64,000 bases of DNA from Fulvivirga sp. (GCA_028280565.1 JANQLQ010000323.1:1-64000), one strand, 5' to 3'; shown: positions 45,803 to 54,915, counted from the first letter of the stretch. The notes: generated from the sequence alone by a model not told the origin. Made by a program: numbers and translations.

Positions 45803-46699
45803 ATGTCATTATACAGCAAGATCACTGTAGCAACGGCGTCCATAGCATCGGCACCTTTATTGAAGCAGCTTGCCACAGATAGACGCCTTGCCCAGGTCAT
45901 ACTGCCACAAACGCATGCCATATTGGAGGAAAGTGTACGCCAAAATGCACCCGGCGTCCCCATCACATACGCCACTCGCCCCCAAGAACTGGGGATCTCG
46001 GCTGACGCTGACCTATTGTTGGTGATGGGATACCCACAAAAAATAGATACACCCCTAAACCTTGCAGCCTTCAACATCCACTTTGGTCCCCTTCCTGAAA
46101 ACCGGGGACCAGATCCTGTTTTTTGGACCATAAGGAAGGGCAAACCGATCGCTTATGTGGCTATCCATGAGCTATCCAACCATTTGGATGCCGGGAAAGT
46201 ACTCAAAGAGAAAGGATTTGATATACTGCCTGGTGAAAGCTATGGTATGCTGATGAACCGGCTCAGCATGCTCAGTGTGCCCACCATATTGGAAGTACTA
46301 GAAGGAAAAGTTACGCCCAGGGACCAAAATGAAACAAAAGCAGTGTACAACCCCGTCCCGAGTGAAGATGACCTGGCGGTTAAATGGAACGTAATGAATG
46401 CCCAGGAGATCATACAATTGGTCAATGCATGTAATCCAAAGTATGGTGGAGCAAGAGCTTACATCCTGGATCACCCGCTCCATATCCTGGAAGTCAGTAT
46501 AGCCGATGTAGATCTGCCTCCCGATCAATCGCCTCCCATACCGGGCATGATCGTCCATGCAAGCCCGGAGCAGGGTATTTTCGTCACCTGTCATGGGCAA
46601 TCCTATATACGTTTAAATATGATATCCATGCCAGAAGGATTTTTTAGCGGTCAACGGTTAGCCGGCATGGGGACAAAGGCAGGGACCGTATTAACCTAG
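45803..46699 (+). CDS. Formyltransferase-fold enzyme (N10-formyl-THF type)
   Basis: This 298-residue protein has the catalytic pattern of the methionyl-tRNA formyltransferase / GART fold: FNIHFGPLPENRGPDPVFWT with Asn91 and His93, and HLDAGKVL with Asp129, giving the Asn-His-Asp triad. A C-terminal domain similar to the Fmt C-domain follows (about 205-298). The N-terminus lacks the usual FxGT start of Fmt, and the neighbours are tailoring enzymes, so it probably formylates an amine on a metabolite, sugar or peptide rather than initiator tRNA. It is the first gene of a three-gene plus-strand operon. Confidence 0.75.
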   Translation: MSLYSKITVATASIASAPLLKQLATDRRLAQVILPQTHAILEESVRQNAPGVPITYATRPQELGISADADLLLVMGYPQKIDTPLNLAAFNIHFGPLPENRGPDPVFWTIRKGKPIAYVAIHELSNHLDAGKVLKEKGFDILPGESYGMLMNRLSMLSVPTILEVLEGKVTPRDQNETKAVYNPVPSEDDLAVKWNVMNAQEIIQLVNACNPKYGGARAYILDHPLHILEVSIADVDLPPDQSPPIPGMIVHASPEQGIFVTCHGQSYIRLNMISMPEGFFSGQRLAGMGTKAGTVLT

Positions 46700-46754
46700 C
46701 GATAAGGATACCCACGAATCAATTATTCAAAATCAAGCAATAAGAAGTAATAAA

Positions 46755-48044
46755 ATGAAAAGCTCTCATAAATTCTCATGGCAATTCGACAAAGAAAAAC
46801 TGGAACAAGACCTGGCGAGTGCGGACCAAGACTGGGTAGACCATTTCAATACCGATTACTACCAAGGAGAGTGGAGCGGGTTGGGCCTTAGGATTCCCAA
46901 AAAGTACAATCATTTACTTAATCCTGGTGACAACGATACGGTTTACGAAGATACCCCGCTGCTGGAAAAGCTGCCCTATGTCCGTCATATTCTCAATTAC
47001 TTTCGCTGCGAGGTAACCTCGGCCAGGCTTTTGAAGCTTACGGCTGGTTCCGTCATCAAAAAGCACAAAGATCCGGACTTATCCTATTGGAACGGGCTGG
47101 CACGCATTCATATCCCCATCACTACGAATGACCTCGTTAAATTTATCATAGATGATAGCAGGGTCAAGATGCTACCGGGTGAATGCTGGTTTGCAGAATT
47201 CTGCCTGCCACATTACATAGAAAACAAAGGGACCTGTGATAGGGTACACTTGGTAATAGACCTAAAGGTGAATGAATGGCTCAAAGAATTATTTGAACGG
47301 GAGGGTATTTTATCCTTCAACGAACCTGGGCCCAACCCTGGTAATCAATTTTCAGCCGCGGAAAAGTCAGACATTTTTAATACCCTGGTCGCTATGGGCA
47401 CTCCTTCGGCTACTACTTTAGCCCACAATTTGTACAAGCCAAGTGAAAAAGTAGAACAGTCGCCTCCCCATCCCAATGAATCACCCAACAACGACCAGGA
47501 AAAGAAAGTGATATTCCTCCATATCCATAGGACTGGCGGCACTACTATAACCCAATTACTACGCCAAAGCGGTTATAGCCCCACACAAGTCATACATGGA
47601 GAATTACCCTCGGTAAAGATCCCCATGCACAGGGAGAATATTTTCATATTTACCTTTGCCAGGAACCCTTGGGATCGCCTATTGTCCTGGTACTTTTATT
47701 TACATCAACACGCTATACAACAAGACAATGGTTTTAATAGGTTTTTAGATGAACTATTAGAAGAAAACAAAGAAGCACCGGTAAACGAGAAGTTCCTTTG
47801 CAATCAATTAGATTATTTAACCGATCAAAACGACCTATTCTTACCCGATGAAGTAGGTAGGTTTGAGCAATTTGAATACGAGGTAAGAAGGATATTTCGG
47901 CTCCTGTCTATACCCATTCCTTCTATACCCAAATTAAATGACGTATCAAAGCCCAAGTACAAGGACTTTTACGATCAAGAAACCATGGAGAAAGTGGCGC
48001 AGCTTTGTAAAAAGGATATTTTGTACTTCAATTACAAGTTTTAA
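46755..48044 (+). CDS. Fused aspartyl/asparaginyl beta-hydroxylase-like and sulfotransferase protein
   Basis: This 429-residue protein contains two enzymes. Residues 1-180 are an Fe(II)/2-oxoglutarate hydroxylase of the AspH family: KKHKDPD (His104, Asp106), ARIHIPITTN, PGECWFAEFCLPHYIENKG (distal His153) and CDRVHLVID (Arg163 for 2-oxoglutarate). A Pro/Ser/Asn linker (about 225-250) leads to a sulfotransferase domain with the PAPS 5'-phosphosulfate loop FLHIHRTGGTT at 254-264 and the 3'-phosphate motif FTFARNPWDRLLSW at 299-312. The pairing suggests hydroxylation followed by O-sulfation of the same substrate. It lies 55 bp after the formyltransferase and 28 bp before the methyltransferase. 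Confidence 0.82.
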   Translation: MKSSHKFSWQFDKEKLEQDLASADQDWVDHFNTDYYQGEWSGLGLRIPKKYNHLLNPGDNDTVYEDTPLLEKLPYVRHILNYFRCEVTSARLLKLTAGSVIKKHKDPDLSYWNGLARIHIPITTNDLVKFIIDDSRVKMLPGECWFAEFCLPHYIENKGTCDRVHLVIDLKVNEWLKELFEREGILSFNEPGPNPGNQFSAAEKSDIFNTLVAMGTPSATTLAHNLYKPSEKVEQSPPHPNESPNNDQEKKVIFLHIHRTGGTTITQLLRQSGYSPTQVIHGELPSVKIPMHRENIFIFTFARNPWDRLLSWYFYLHQHAIQQDNGFNRFLDELLEENKEAPVNEKFLCNQLDYLTDQNDLFLPDEVGRFEQFEYEVRRIFRLLSIPIPSIPKLNDVSKPKYKDFYDQETMEKVAQLCKKDILYFNYKF

Positions 48045-48072
48045 CAAGATCGCGATCGTTAAATAAACTACC

Positions 48073-49023
48073 ATGGACCCAGCCCACATGAAATCAGCCT
48101 TAGAAAATATTCTTTATGGGAAAGACGATTTCCTTAAAATCAGCAGTGGGATAGAACAGCTCTATGCTGCTTGGAGTCAATATACCAATGTATTTGCAGG
48201 TGACCTTACCTATGACACCATGCGTAATACTTCACGAGGAAAAGTGGTCACCCCAGCCCAAGCGGCACATTGTGTAAAGGACTTGGCCAGGACCACTCAT
48301 TTTTTGCGGGGCATACATTTGGCAATTCTCAACTATATCAAAAAATATGACCAAGTACGCATCCTGTATGCAGGCTGTGGTCCTTATGCTACCCTACTGA
48401 CTCCGTTTACAGCGCTTTACTCCCCGGACCAACTGGCATTCACTTTTATTGAAATTGAACCGGTCTCTTACCATGCCGTTTTAAAACTTTATGAAAAATG
48501 TCGTATCACGGCATACTTAGAGGAAATAAGGCTGACCGATGCTACAGATCCCACTATTTCATTTCCTCACAATTTTCACATAATTATATCAGAAACAATG
48601 CAGGTAGGGCTTAACAATGAATGCCAAGTACCTATCACGAGGAATCTAAGCCGCTTTCTTACCCCTGGAGGTACATTTATTCCACAAAGAATTACCTTAG
48701 ATGTCTACTTGGTAGGGTCTTATGACACACTTCGCCCGGATACTGCCGAAAAACTATTACTAGGCACAGCCTATGACCTAGACTTCAAAAAGGTGCCACC
48801 CGAAGGAAGCACAACCACGTTGGAGATGCCACCGAGTTCGCTAGAATATTTACAGCTTTTCACAGAAATATACCTTTTTGGAGATGAAAGACTGACAGCA
48901 AGACAATCCGGGCTCACCCTTCCACTCACATTGGACCGGTATGTTGACCGGAGACCTGCTAAAATTCATTTTACTTATGAAGAGGGGGCCATGCCCAAGT
49001 TGTCATTCGAGTATGGCTTTTGA
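48073..49023 (+). CDS. PRMT-like SAM-dependent methyltransferase
   Basis: This 316-residue protein has motif I ILYAGCGPY at 97-105, an acidic post-I strand FIEIEP (about 125-130), and IISETMQVGLNNE at 171-183, which matches the double-Glu loop (SExM...xxE) of protein arginine methyltransferases. LTPGGTFIPQ follows at about 196-205. The N-terminal 90 residues are helical. It is the last gene of the operon with the formyltransferase and hydroxylase-sulfotransferase. The target is unknown; a guanidine or amine nitrogen would fit the double-Glu loop. Confidence 0.78.
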   Translation: MDPAHMKSALENILYGKDDFLKISSGIEQLYAAWSQYTNVFAGDLTYDTMRNTSRGKVVTPAQAAHCVKDLARTTHFLRGIHLAILNYIKKYDQVRILYAGCGPYATLLTPFTALYSPDQLAFTFIEIEPVSYHAVLKLYEKCRITAYLEEIRLTDATDPTISFPHNFHIIISETMQVGLNNECQVPITRNLSRFLTPGGTFIPQRITLDVYLVGSYDTLRPDTAEKLLLGTAYDLDFKKVPPEGSTTTLEMPPSSLEYLQLFTEIYLFGDERLTARQSGLTLPLTLDRYVDRRPAKIHFTYEEGAMPKLSFEYGF

Positions 49024-49070
49024 CCTTCTCATTAAGACAAGGAAGCTCATAAAAACGTGTTCTGACAGCA

Positions 49071-49092
49071 TCATGTGAGTACGCTCACATGA
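49071..49092. terminator. Perfect hairpin after the methyltransferase gene
   Basis: TCATGTGAG-TACG-CTCACATGA is a perfect 9-bp stem 47 bp after the stop. No T-run follows, so it could be a factor-assisted terminator, an mRNA 3'-end stabiliser or an operator. Confidence 0.35.
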
Positions 49093-49130
49093 ACTTATTG
49101 TCTATCTCCTTGCCAGCTACAGGGTTGGAT

Positions 49131-49542
49131 TAGTTTTACTTTGTTACATCCAATTACTTGATAGTCAGGGATTTAATGATAATGAAGCCCGTTGAGTATC
49201 CTCATCAAAAACGAAAAAAACCTCTTTATCATCATTCCTGTCGGCCTTGCAGGGTGAGTGACGTGCGAGAGCAGGAATCTGCTGTGTCGTTGAACGTGAA
49301 CCTTCTTTTGAATGTACTGGGTTTTCGTTTTACGACTTCGCAGATTCCTTGTCACGCCTAGCCCAACGCACAAGCTGCAAGGGAATGACGATGTTGGAAA
49401 GTAAGGATGATGGTACTTAGTATGGGTTTGCGATGGATTTAGAACAGGAGGTGGATCACCCATCCTTTGCAACTCCCTGGCAATAGGTTTGAAAATAAAA
49501 TACTAATTATCAATGACTTAAATCTGAAAAAGTAGTCCTAGA
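49131..49542. mobile_element. MITE-like element, copy 1
   Basis: This roughly 410-bp element is clearly homologous along its length to 52466-52898. Its ends are inverted repeats: GTTTTACTTTGTTACATCCAA at the left, and GGACTACTTTTTCAGATTTAA read inward from the right. TA lies immediately outside or at both ends, suggesting TA target duplication as in IS630/mariner-type elements. It encodes no transposase. Internally it carries a CATTCCTG...CAAGGGAATGACG inverted pair. Confidence 0.6.
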
Positions 49543-49591
49543 GTTAAATCTTAAATGACGTATTGGGTACAGTATGAGCTGTTTGAAGTAT

Positions 49592-49645
49592 TGATCAGTC
49601 GGCAATAGGCAAAAAAAGAGGGTTGCCGATCGCCGACTTTGGGAA
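49592..49645. repeat. Palindromic repeat, copy 1
   Basis: AGTCGGCAATAGGC, a purine-rich loop and GGTTGCCGATCGCCGACT form an imperfect long hairpin; a related copy is at 50251-50315. Confidence 0.5.
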
Positions 49646-49700
49646 CGAGACCGAAAAAAAATAGTTTGAACGCTAGTCGAGGTGTGACACAACACTATGG

Positions 49701-50075
49701 TCAGTAACTCTTACGGGCAAAATCCCGCTCGTCATCTTTTTTCCTAAGAATGTAATGTGTGGAACTCTCGGAGATCACATAAACCTCCGCCAGTTCATAA
49801 CCGTACCTACTGAATAGATTGAGCGCATCCATCATAGAATTTAACCCTAATCGACGCCCACTGTCATCCACAAGCCTTCGATCTAACGGGGTAAAAGCTA
49901 CATTGTACTGTCCATAGTCAATGGCTATTTGAATTTGTCGATTTCGGAAAGGCAGGGGCCAGACCTGGATGTATTCGGCATCCAAGCTATCCAAGGATAT
50001 ACCGTTTACCTTTTGAGCAAAATTTTCAGTATACGCAGCAAGGCATAAGAGTAGTGAAATGAGCACAGTTTTCAT
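49701..50075 (-). CDS. Small secreted protein of unknown function
   Basis: This 124-residue protein has a signal peptide (1-20, ENFAQ). The mature part contains a GRRLGLNSMMDALNLFSRYGYELAEVYVIS segment: a helix then a beta strand with a conserved-looking YGYEL, reminiscent of small domains that assess 'gene-wise' data in Bacteroidota, but I do not recognise the family. It ends with the charged tail KKDDERDFARKSY. It lies between the two MITE copies. Confidence 0.6.
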   Translation of the reverse strand: MKTVLISLLLCLAAYTENFAQKVNGISLDSLDAEYIQVWPLPFRNRQIQIAIDYGQYNVAFTPLDRRLVDDSGRRLGLNSMMDALNLFSRYGYELAEVYVISESSTHYILRKKDDERDFARKSY

Positions 50076-50653
50076 AGTAGTAGACAGTTAGTTAGGCAGG
50101 GGTATAGGGCTTGAATGAATAAAAACAATTATTGTACCAATCATATTACCAGGTGGCATTGAAAACGGAGTGAGAGCACGAGTGTTCAGTCACATGTTAA
50201 CTGACGGTTAGGTTACATAATGATCTGTGTTTGCGGTATTGATAGGCTTTAGATGAGTCAGCAGTAGGCAAAAAAATAGGGTTGCCGATTGCCCTTTGCC
50301 AACTGCCGACTTTAAGGACAGGATTGGCAAAAACAGCTAATCGTCCACGTTGCTGACTGGTCTTAGACTGGACCCGGTGAATTTGCTCTACCTCCTATTT
50401 TATCCCGCGTTCCAAACATTCTCTCATTACAGGCAACATCTAGGGCCTCACGGTTGGGGTCATGAAATATTTTTAAAAAATGCCGGTTACATTCCATATA
50501 ATAACCCAGTAGTATATATGTATTGAAAAGAGTTTATTGAGATTATCAATTAAACATGAGCCAACTAACGCTTTACACCAATCGTTGAAGCTCAACATAA
50601 TGAAAAGAGAATAACTCATCAATTTTGGATGACATTCCAATAAAGCAAAACTT
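50076..50653. other. 578-bp gene-free region between divergent secreted-protein genes
   Basis: No gene is seen. It holds the second palindromic repeat (50251-50315) and A+T-rich DNA before the 510-residue protein gene; promoters for both flanking genes should lie here but no consensus box stood out. Confidence 0.5.
50251..50315. repeat. Palindromic repeat, copy 2
   Basis: AGTCAGCAGTAGGCAAAAAA, GGGTTGCCGATTGCC and CTGCCGACTTTAAGG correspond to 49592-49645 with a small insertion. Confidence 0.5.
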
Positions 50654-52186
50654 ATGTTTACAAAGCAACCTAAGCTACTTCTGCCGGGCAGTGTAAAAAA
50701 AGCTTATTTAGCCTTCATTTTCGCATTCTTGTCCATCATCTCGCTGCGCGCCCAGGATAAGAAAAGTGAGTTGAAGCTAGAAAAGGGAGAGTATCCGAAG
50801 GAGACCATTCACCTGCAGGAGGAAGGGGTTTTAATACTTACCGATTTTTTATTACCGGGTAAGGCAAAGACAGGTCGTTTGGTGTATTATAACGCTAAAG
50901 CTGAACGACAATGGGAGAGATCAATTGAAAATCATTATGGGCAAAGGGCTACTTTAATGGTCACGTCACCGTCAAAACGTACTACCTATGTCCTTGAAAT
51001 AAAAGGGGATGCAGCTGGGGGAACAATGGGATTCAATAATAAAACCCATCATATTCACCAAGTGACCCTGGACGGTCAACTGGAAAAAATGGAAATAGCC
51101 GGGCGTAAAGAATTTGGGAAAGGGCTCCAAGCTGTTTTTTGCGATGATGACTACCTCTATTACCTGGTCTCCGAGAACGGGTGGGAAAATCATGAAAAGA
51201 AAAAAGCAGGAGAGCGACTCATCCTGAACCGTTTTGAACATACTTCTTTAAAATGGGAACAGTTTTATTTTAAGCTTCCCCCATTAAAGGAGCTCAATGA
51301 TGCTAGCTTTTGGCAATTTTTAGGACAAACCCAAAACACGAAATATTTGGTAGCACAACGGTATAACAAAAAAAACGGTGAGAATTACGCTATAATCCTG
51401 CCTTTTAATGAACGGGCAGAAACTGCTGACCCTATATCGATCAATTTTTCATTACCAGGTAAATATAACCGGCCAGCTAAGGCTATTGCCCTACCTCGTC
51501 CACCATGGAAAAATATAGCAGACATGGCCTTTGGAGAGAGTTCCATGTGGACAACTTACGTTGGTCCGGGAACAGGGGCCACGTCCATGCGGGCACAACC
51601 AGGGTCACCCAATACAACTACTTTCGGATCAACACCGTTACTTCCCGGGGCCTTTGGATACTGGCACCTGGATAGTGAACATAATTATTTCTACACGTAC
51701 GGACTACTAGGACCCAAGCCATTCAAAATCGTGGGACCCGTGTACGATGGTTTTTACGTTTATAGGTTTGATTTGAAAGGCGACCTCATTTGGCAAACAG
51801 TTCGTAAAGACGTAAGTGAACTACTTGAAAATAAGCAATTTAAAGTTCATCGCAAGCCTTATGAACGACGGATAAATCTAAAAGTACTCACGGATGAAAC
51901 CCTCAACTTTTCAATACACGTGCCCAGCACTCTTTTTTCATACGAGATAACGCCAAAAGGAGCGGTGAAGGATGTCGTTATAAAGGAAAAAGAAAGAGTT
52001 TCTTTCAATCCCATCCTACAGCACTCCTCTCTCCAGCTAAAATCCGAAGATTATATTAAAAAACAAGCGACAGGTAACGAGAAGAATTCCGTTAGTTACA
52101 ATAACTTTTATTCACCTGGAGGGGAAATACTGATAAAATTCGACACAAAAAACACACTTTTGGAGATACTGTATTTTAAGCTTTAG
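50654..52186 (+). CDS. Secreted protein of unknown function
   Basis: This 510-residue protein has an N-terminal signal segment (hydrophobic AYLAFIFAFLSIISL, cleavage near LRAQ at residue 34). The mature protein is beta-rich with propeller-like spacing (LDGQLEKMEIAGRKEFGKGL, YLYYLVSENGW, YAIILPFNE) and a Gly/Thr/Pro-rich loop near residues 300-330. I do not recognise a family and see no T9SS sorting domain. It is probably periplasmic or attached to the outer membrane and is monocistronic. Confidence 0.65.
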   Translation: MFTKQPKLLLPGSVKKAYLAFIFAFLSIISLRAQDKKSELKLEKGEYPKETIHLQEEGVLILTDFLLPGKAKTGRLVYYNAKAERQWERSIENHYGQRATLMVTSPSKRTTYVLEIKGDAAGGTMGFNNKTHHIHQVTLDGQLEKMEIAGRKEFGKGLQAVFCDDDYLYYLVSENGWENHEKKKAGERLILNRFEHTSLKWEQFYFKLPPLKELNDASFWQFLGQTQNTKYLVAQRYNKKNGENYAIILPFNERAETADPISINFSLPGKYNRPAKAIALPRPPWKNIADMAFGESSMWTTYVGPGTGATSMRAQPGSPNTTTFGSTPLLPGAFGYWHLDSEHNYFYTYGLLGPKPFKIVGPVYDGFYVYRFDLKGDLIWQTVRKDVSELLENKQFKVHRKPYERRINLKVLTDETLNFSIHVPSTLFSYEITPKGAVKDVVIKEKERVSFNPILQHSSLQLKSEDYIKKQATGNEKNSVSYNNFYSPGGEILIKFDTKNTLLEILYFKL

Positions 52187-52893
52187 CACATTAAGACACT
52201 TGGAAGTGTTTCCACGGCTCCTCTATTAGCATCAATGGGCCTTTTTATTTTCATAAGGGCCAGGTTCTGAATGGATTCACGAAATACTGCTGTTTGCAGA
52301 GTACCTTTAAAGCTTAAGAAACAAAGCCGGATAACACTTCCCATCTCCTTCAGGGTCCTTATTATCACATGTTAAACAACGACAGGACACCTGCTACATT
52401 ATATTTGTGGGTTAGGCAGCTCTCAGCAAAAACAGCTAAACGTCCAATTACACTTAACTTAACACTAGTTTTACTTTGTCACATTCAATTATTGGATAGA
52501 CAGGGATTTAATGATAAAGGAGCCCGTTGGATATCCTCATCAAAAACGAAAAAAACCTTCTTCATCGTCATTCCTGCCAGCCTTGCAGGGTGAGCGATGC
52601 GCGAGAGCAGGAATCTGCTGTGTCGCTGGACGTGAACGTTCTCTTTGCGAATGCACCGGGTTTTCGTTTCACGACTTCGTAGATTCCTTGTCACGCGCAT
52701 TCCAGCACCAAGCCCGCAAGGAATGACGGTGTGAAAGGGAATGACGAGGGTAGAAAGTAAGGAATGACGTTCTTAGGTATGGGTCTTGGATGGATTTAGA
52801 ACAGGATGTGGATCACCCATCCTTTCCAACTCGCTGCAATAGGCTTGAAAACAAAACACTCATTGTCAATCACTTAAATCTGACAAAGTAGTC
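52187..52893. other. Gene-free region with MITE copy 2
   Basis: 707 bp without a supported gene; the right 430 bp are MITE copy 2. The left 280 bp show nothing recognised beyond GCAAAAACAGCTAAACGTCCA, similar to a segment at 50329. Confidence 0.55.
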
Positions 52894-52898
52894 CTAGA
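52466..52898. mobile_element. MITE-like element, copy 2
   Basis: A 433-bp element homologous to 49131-49542. Terminal inverted repeats are GTTTTACTTTGTCACATTCAA (left) and GGACTACTTTGTCAGATTTAA (right, read inward), flanked by TA on both sides inside CTAG. It contains a nested palindrome, CGTCATTCCTGC ... GCAAGGAATGACG, of REP type. No coding capacity is seen. Confidence 0.65.
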
Positions 52899-53547
52899 CT
52901 AAATACTCTAAATGCACGCGTCCAAAAGCGCCAAGTTCATATAACTTGATATCAGCGAGGTCATATTTTTGATGATGGTAGTCTTTCTTCGGGGGTACGG
53001 CCACCGTTTTCATCCCCGCTACTTTTGCCGCCTTGATCCCCGATGTAGAATCTTCGAAAACAATACACTGCGCGGGGGCTACTTCCAGTCTTTTTGCAGT
53101 GGTCTCATAAACGGCGGGATGGGGCTTCCCCCGGGGTTCGTATTCCGAAGAACAGGTAACGTCAAAAAATTCGGTGATCCCGATCCTTTCCAATACTACA
53201 GACACCAACCGAAAGGGAGAGTTGGTGGCCAGACCGACCTTGAAATTTTCTTTCTTGGAAAACGCCAGGGTTTCAAAAACACCAGGCATTGCCTTCCCGT
53301 GGTGCATTATGAGCTGCTCTACCAAATCTACTACTTCTTTTTCTACTTCCTCCAGCGACTTGCCGCGCCAAGGTTTATGGTCATACCAAAATTGAGTAAC
53401 TTCTGCGGTAGTCATACCTGCGGTGACCTGGGAAAGCTCATGGGTCACTTTTACCCCCACCGACGAAAATACCTGTTTTTCAGCCTCCTTCCAAAAAGGC
53501 TCTGAGTCTATCAATACTCCATCCATATCGAAAATAACGGCTTTCAT
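52894..53547 (-). CDS. HAD-superfamily sugar phosphatase, HxpB-like
   Basis: This 217-residue protein has HAD motif 1 FDMDGVLIDSEPFW (nucleophile Asp8, acid/base Asp10), a helical cap (about 17-85), motif 2 LATNS, and motif 4 FEDSTSGIKAAKVAGM at about 165-180. The FW after motif 1 and the cap sequence resemble hexitol phosphatase B / YniC rather than true beta-phosphoglucomutases. It probably removes phosphate from a hexose or hexitol phosphate. The stop is at the right end of MITE copy 2, which overlaps its last codons or immediate 3' flank. Confidence 0.85.
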   Translation of the reverse strand: MKAVIFDMDGVLIDSEPFWKEAEKQVFSSVGVKVTHELSQVTAGMTTAEVTQFWYDHKPWRGKSLEEVEKEVVDLVEQLIMHHGKAMPGVFETLAFSKKENFKVGLATNSPFRLVSVVLERIGITEFFDVTCSSEYEPRGKPHPAVYETTAKRLEVAPAQCIVFEDSTSGIKAAKVAGMKTVAVPPKKDYHHQKYDLADIKLYELGAFGRVHLEYLV

Positions 53548-53726
53548 AGGCTTGCGATAGGGCTTTCTACTCCCAGTAAGGTTAGAAAAATTAGTTAATA
53601 GATTTATAAATTAAGCATTGAGTAATAGAACTAGCTCCCCTTATTGTCCAAGAAGTAAGAATAAGTCGACCACAAGGCAGAGTGTATGTACTACCTGGAA
53701 AATAAGGTTTTTAAGCAAGGTTGCGT

Positions 53727-54896
53727 TTAGTTTCCAGCCAGCTCTTTTACCAGTTTTTGGATCATTCCCACGCCCTTTTTTAACTGTTCTTTTTCAATAA
53801 ATTCATTCGCCCTATGCGCCTGGGCGATGGACCCCGGCCCGCAGATAATACTTTCAAAACCACCTTCTGCGAACTGACCCGCCTCGGCGGCATAAGATAC
53901 TGTGCCTACCTCATCATTACCCGAAATTTTTTGTACTAAAGTGACAACCTCTTCGTCCATGGCGGTGTCCAGTGGTGGCACCGGGGGATGATGCTGCAAA
54001 ACTTCAATTTTAAAGCCAGCAAATTTTGGCTTTAATTCTTTCTCTCGTATCGCGCAATAGTCTTTGAACTCTTGGATAATGCCATTCAAATCATCTTTGG
54101 GGATAGCCCTCACATCCCACCAAAATGAAGCTTTATCGGCGATCACGTTGGGCGCAATCCCCCCGTGTACTTTCCCCACGTGGAGAGAAGAGTGTGGAGG
54201 GTCAAAGCGGTCATCGACCTGCCCCTTCTGAACTAGGTCATTCATTTTGTTTTCAAGCCATAAAATAAGCCGGGCCATTTCATGGATAGCACTTACCTCC
54301 TGGCGTATCCGGCTGCTGTGCCCGGCAGAACCGTTTACGTGGGTCTCCAATACACAAATGCCCTTCTGCCCCACGATAGGCTGCATGAGTGAAGGTTCTC
54401 CAATGATCGCATATTTCGGCCGCTCGGTGTAGGTAGCCCGGATGTGTTGGACTAGGCCAGGGCCGGCAAGGCACCCGATCTCCTCATCGTAAGAAAAAGC
54501 AAAATAGATCGGTTCCTGTAACGATGCCTGGACCATTTCCGGGAGGGTTGCCAAGCAGCAGGCTATGAACCCTTTCATATCACATGAGCCACGGCCGTAT
54601 AGCCTTCCATCTCCTTTATCAGTCAAAACAAAAGGGTCGGTATCCCAATCTTGCCCGTCTACAGGTACCACGTCGGTATGGCCGGAAAGGATCACCCCGC
54701 CATCCACCGCAGGGCCAATTCTACAATGTAAAGAGACCTTTGTCCGGTCCTCGTTTGGAACCTCGGTGGTAGTTACCCCAAAACTTTCGATGTATTCTTT
54801 GATCCATCCTATGATACTTAGGTTACTATCTCCGCCGAAGACGGGGTAAGATACCAATTGGGTCAAAATTTGCCCTGCGTCCAGTTTTTTATCCAT
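53727..54896 (-). CDS. argE: Acetylornithine deacetylase (M20 family)
   Basis: This 389-residue M20 metallopeptidase-fold protein has LSGHTDVVPVDGQDW (metal His), LYGRGSCDMKGFIA (bridging Asp), FSYDEEIGCLAG (catalytic Glu and metal Glu) and a late IAQAHRANEFIE (metal His). Length and motif spacing fit ArgE, which hydrolyses N-acetyl-ornithine in arginine synthesis, though other N-acyl amino acids are possible. It lies 19 bp downstream of the yfcC-like transporter start-side gene on the same strand, so the two form an operon for uptake and deacylation. Confidence 0.87.
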   Translation of the reverse strand: MDKKLDAGQILTQLVSYPVFGGDSNLSIIGWIKEYIESFGVTTTEVPNEDRTKVSLHCRIGPAVDGGVILSGHTDVVPVDGQDWDTDPFVLTDKGDGRLYGRGSCDMKGFIACCLATLPEMVQASLQEPIYFAFSYDEEIGCLAGPGLVQHIRATYTERPKYAIIGEPSLMQPIVGQKGICVLETHVNGSAGHSSRIRQEVSAIHEMARLILWLENKMNDLVQKGQVDDRFDPPHSSLHVGKVHGGIAPNVIADKASFWWDVRAIPKDDLNGIIQEFKDYCAIREKELKPKFAGFKIEVLQHHPPVPPLDTAMDEEVVTLVQKISGNDEVGTVSYAAEAGQFAEGGFESIICGPGSIAQAHRANEFIEKEQLKKGVGMIQKLVKELAGN

Positions 54897-54915
54897 TTTC
54901 TATCACTTTTATAGC

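Larger units (their letters stand above)
49024..49700. other. Gene-free region with hairpin and MITE copy 1
   Basis: 677 bp without a supported gene. It includes the hairpin at 49071-49092, the MITE-like element at 49131-49542, and the AGTCGGC/GCCGACT palindrome at 49592-49645, which has a related copy at 50251-50315. Confidence 0.6.

Noticed and set aside
45803..46699. Housekeeping methionyl-tRNA formyltransferase
   Set aside because: The N-terminus departs from Fmt and there is no def or translation gene nearby; the operon partners are tailoring enzymes.
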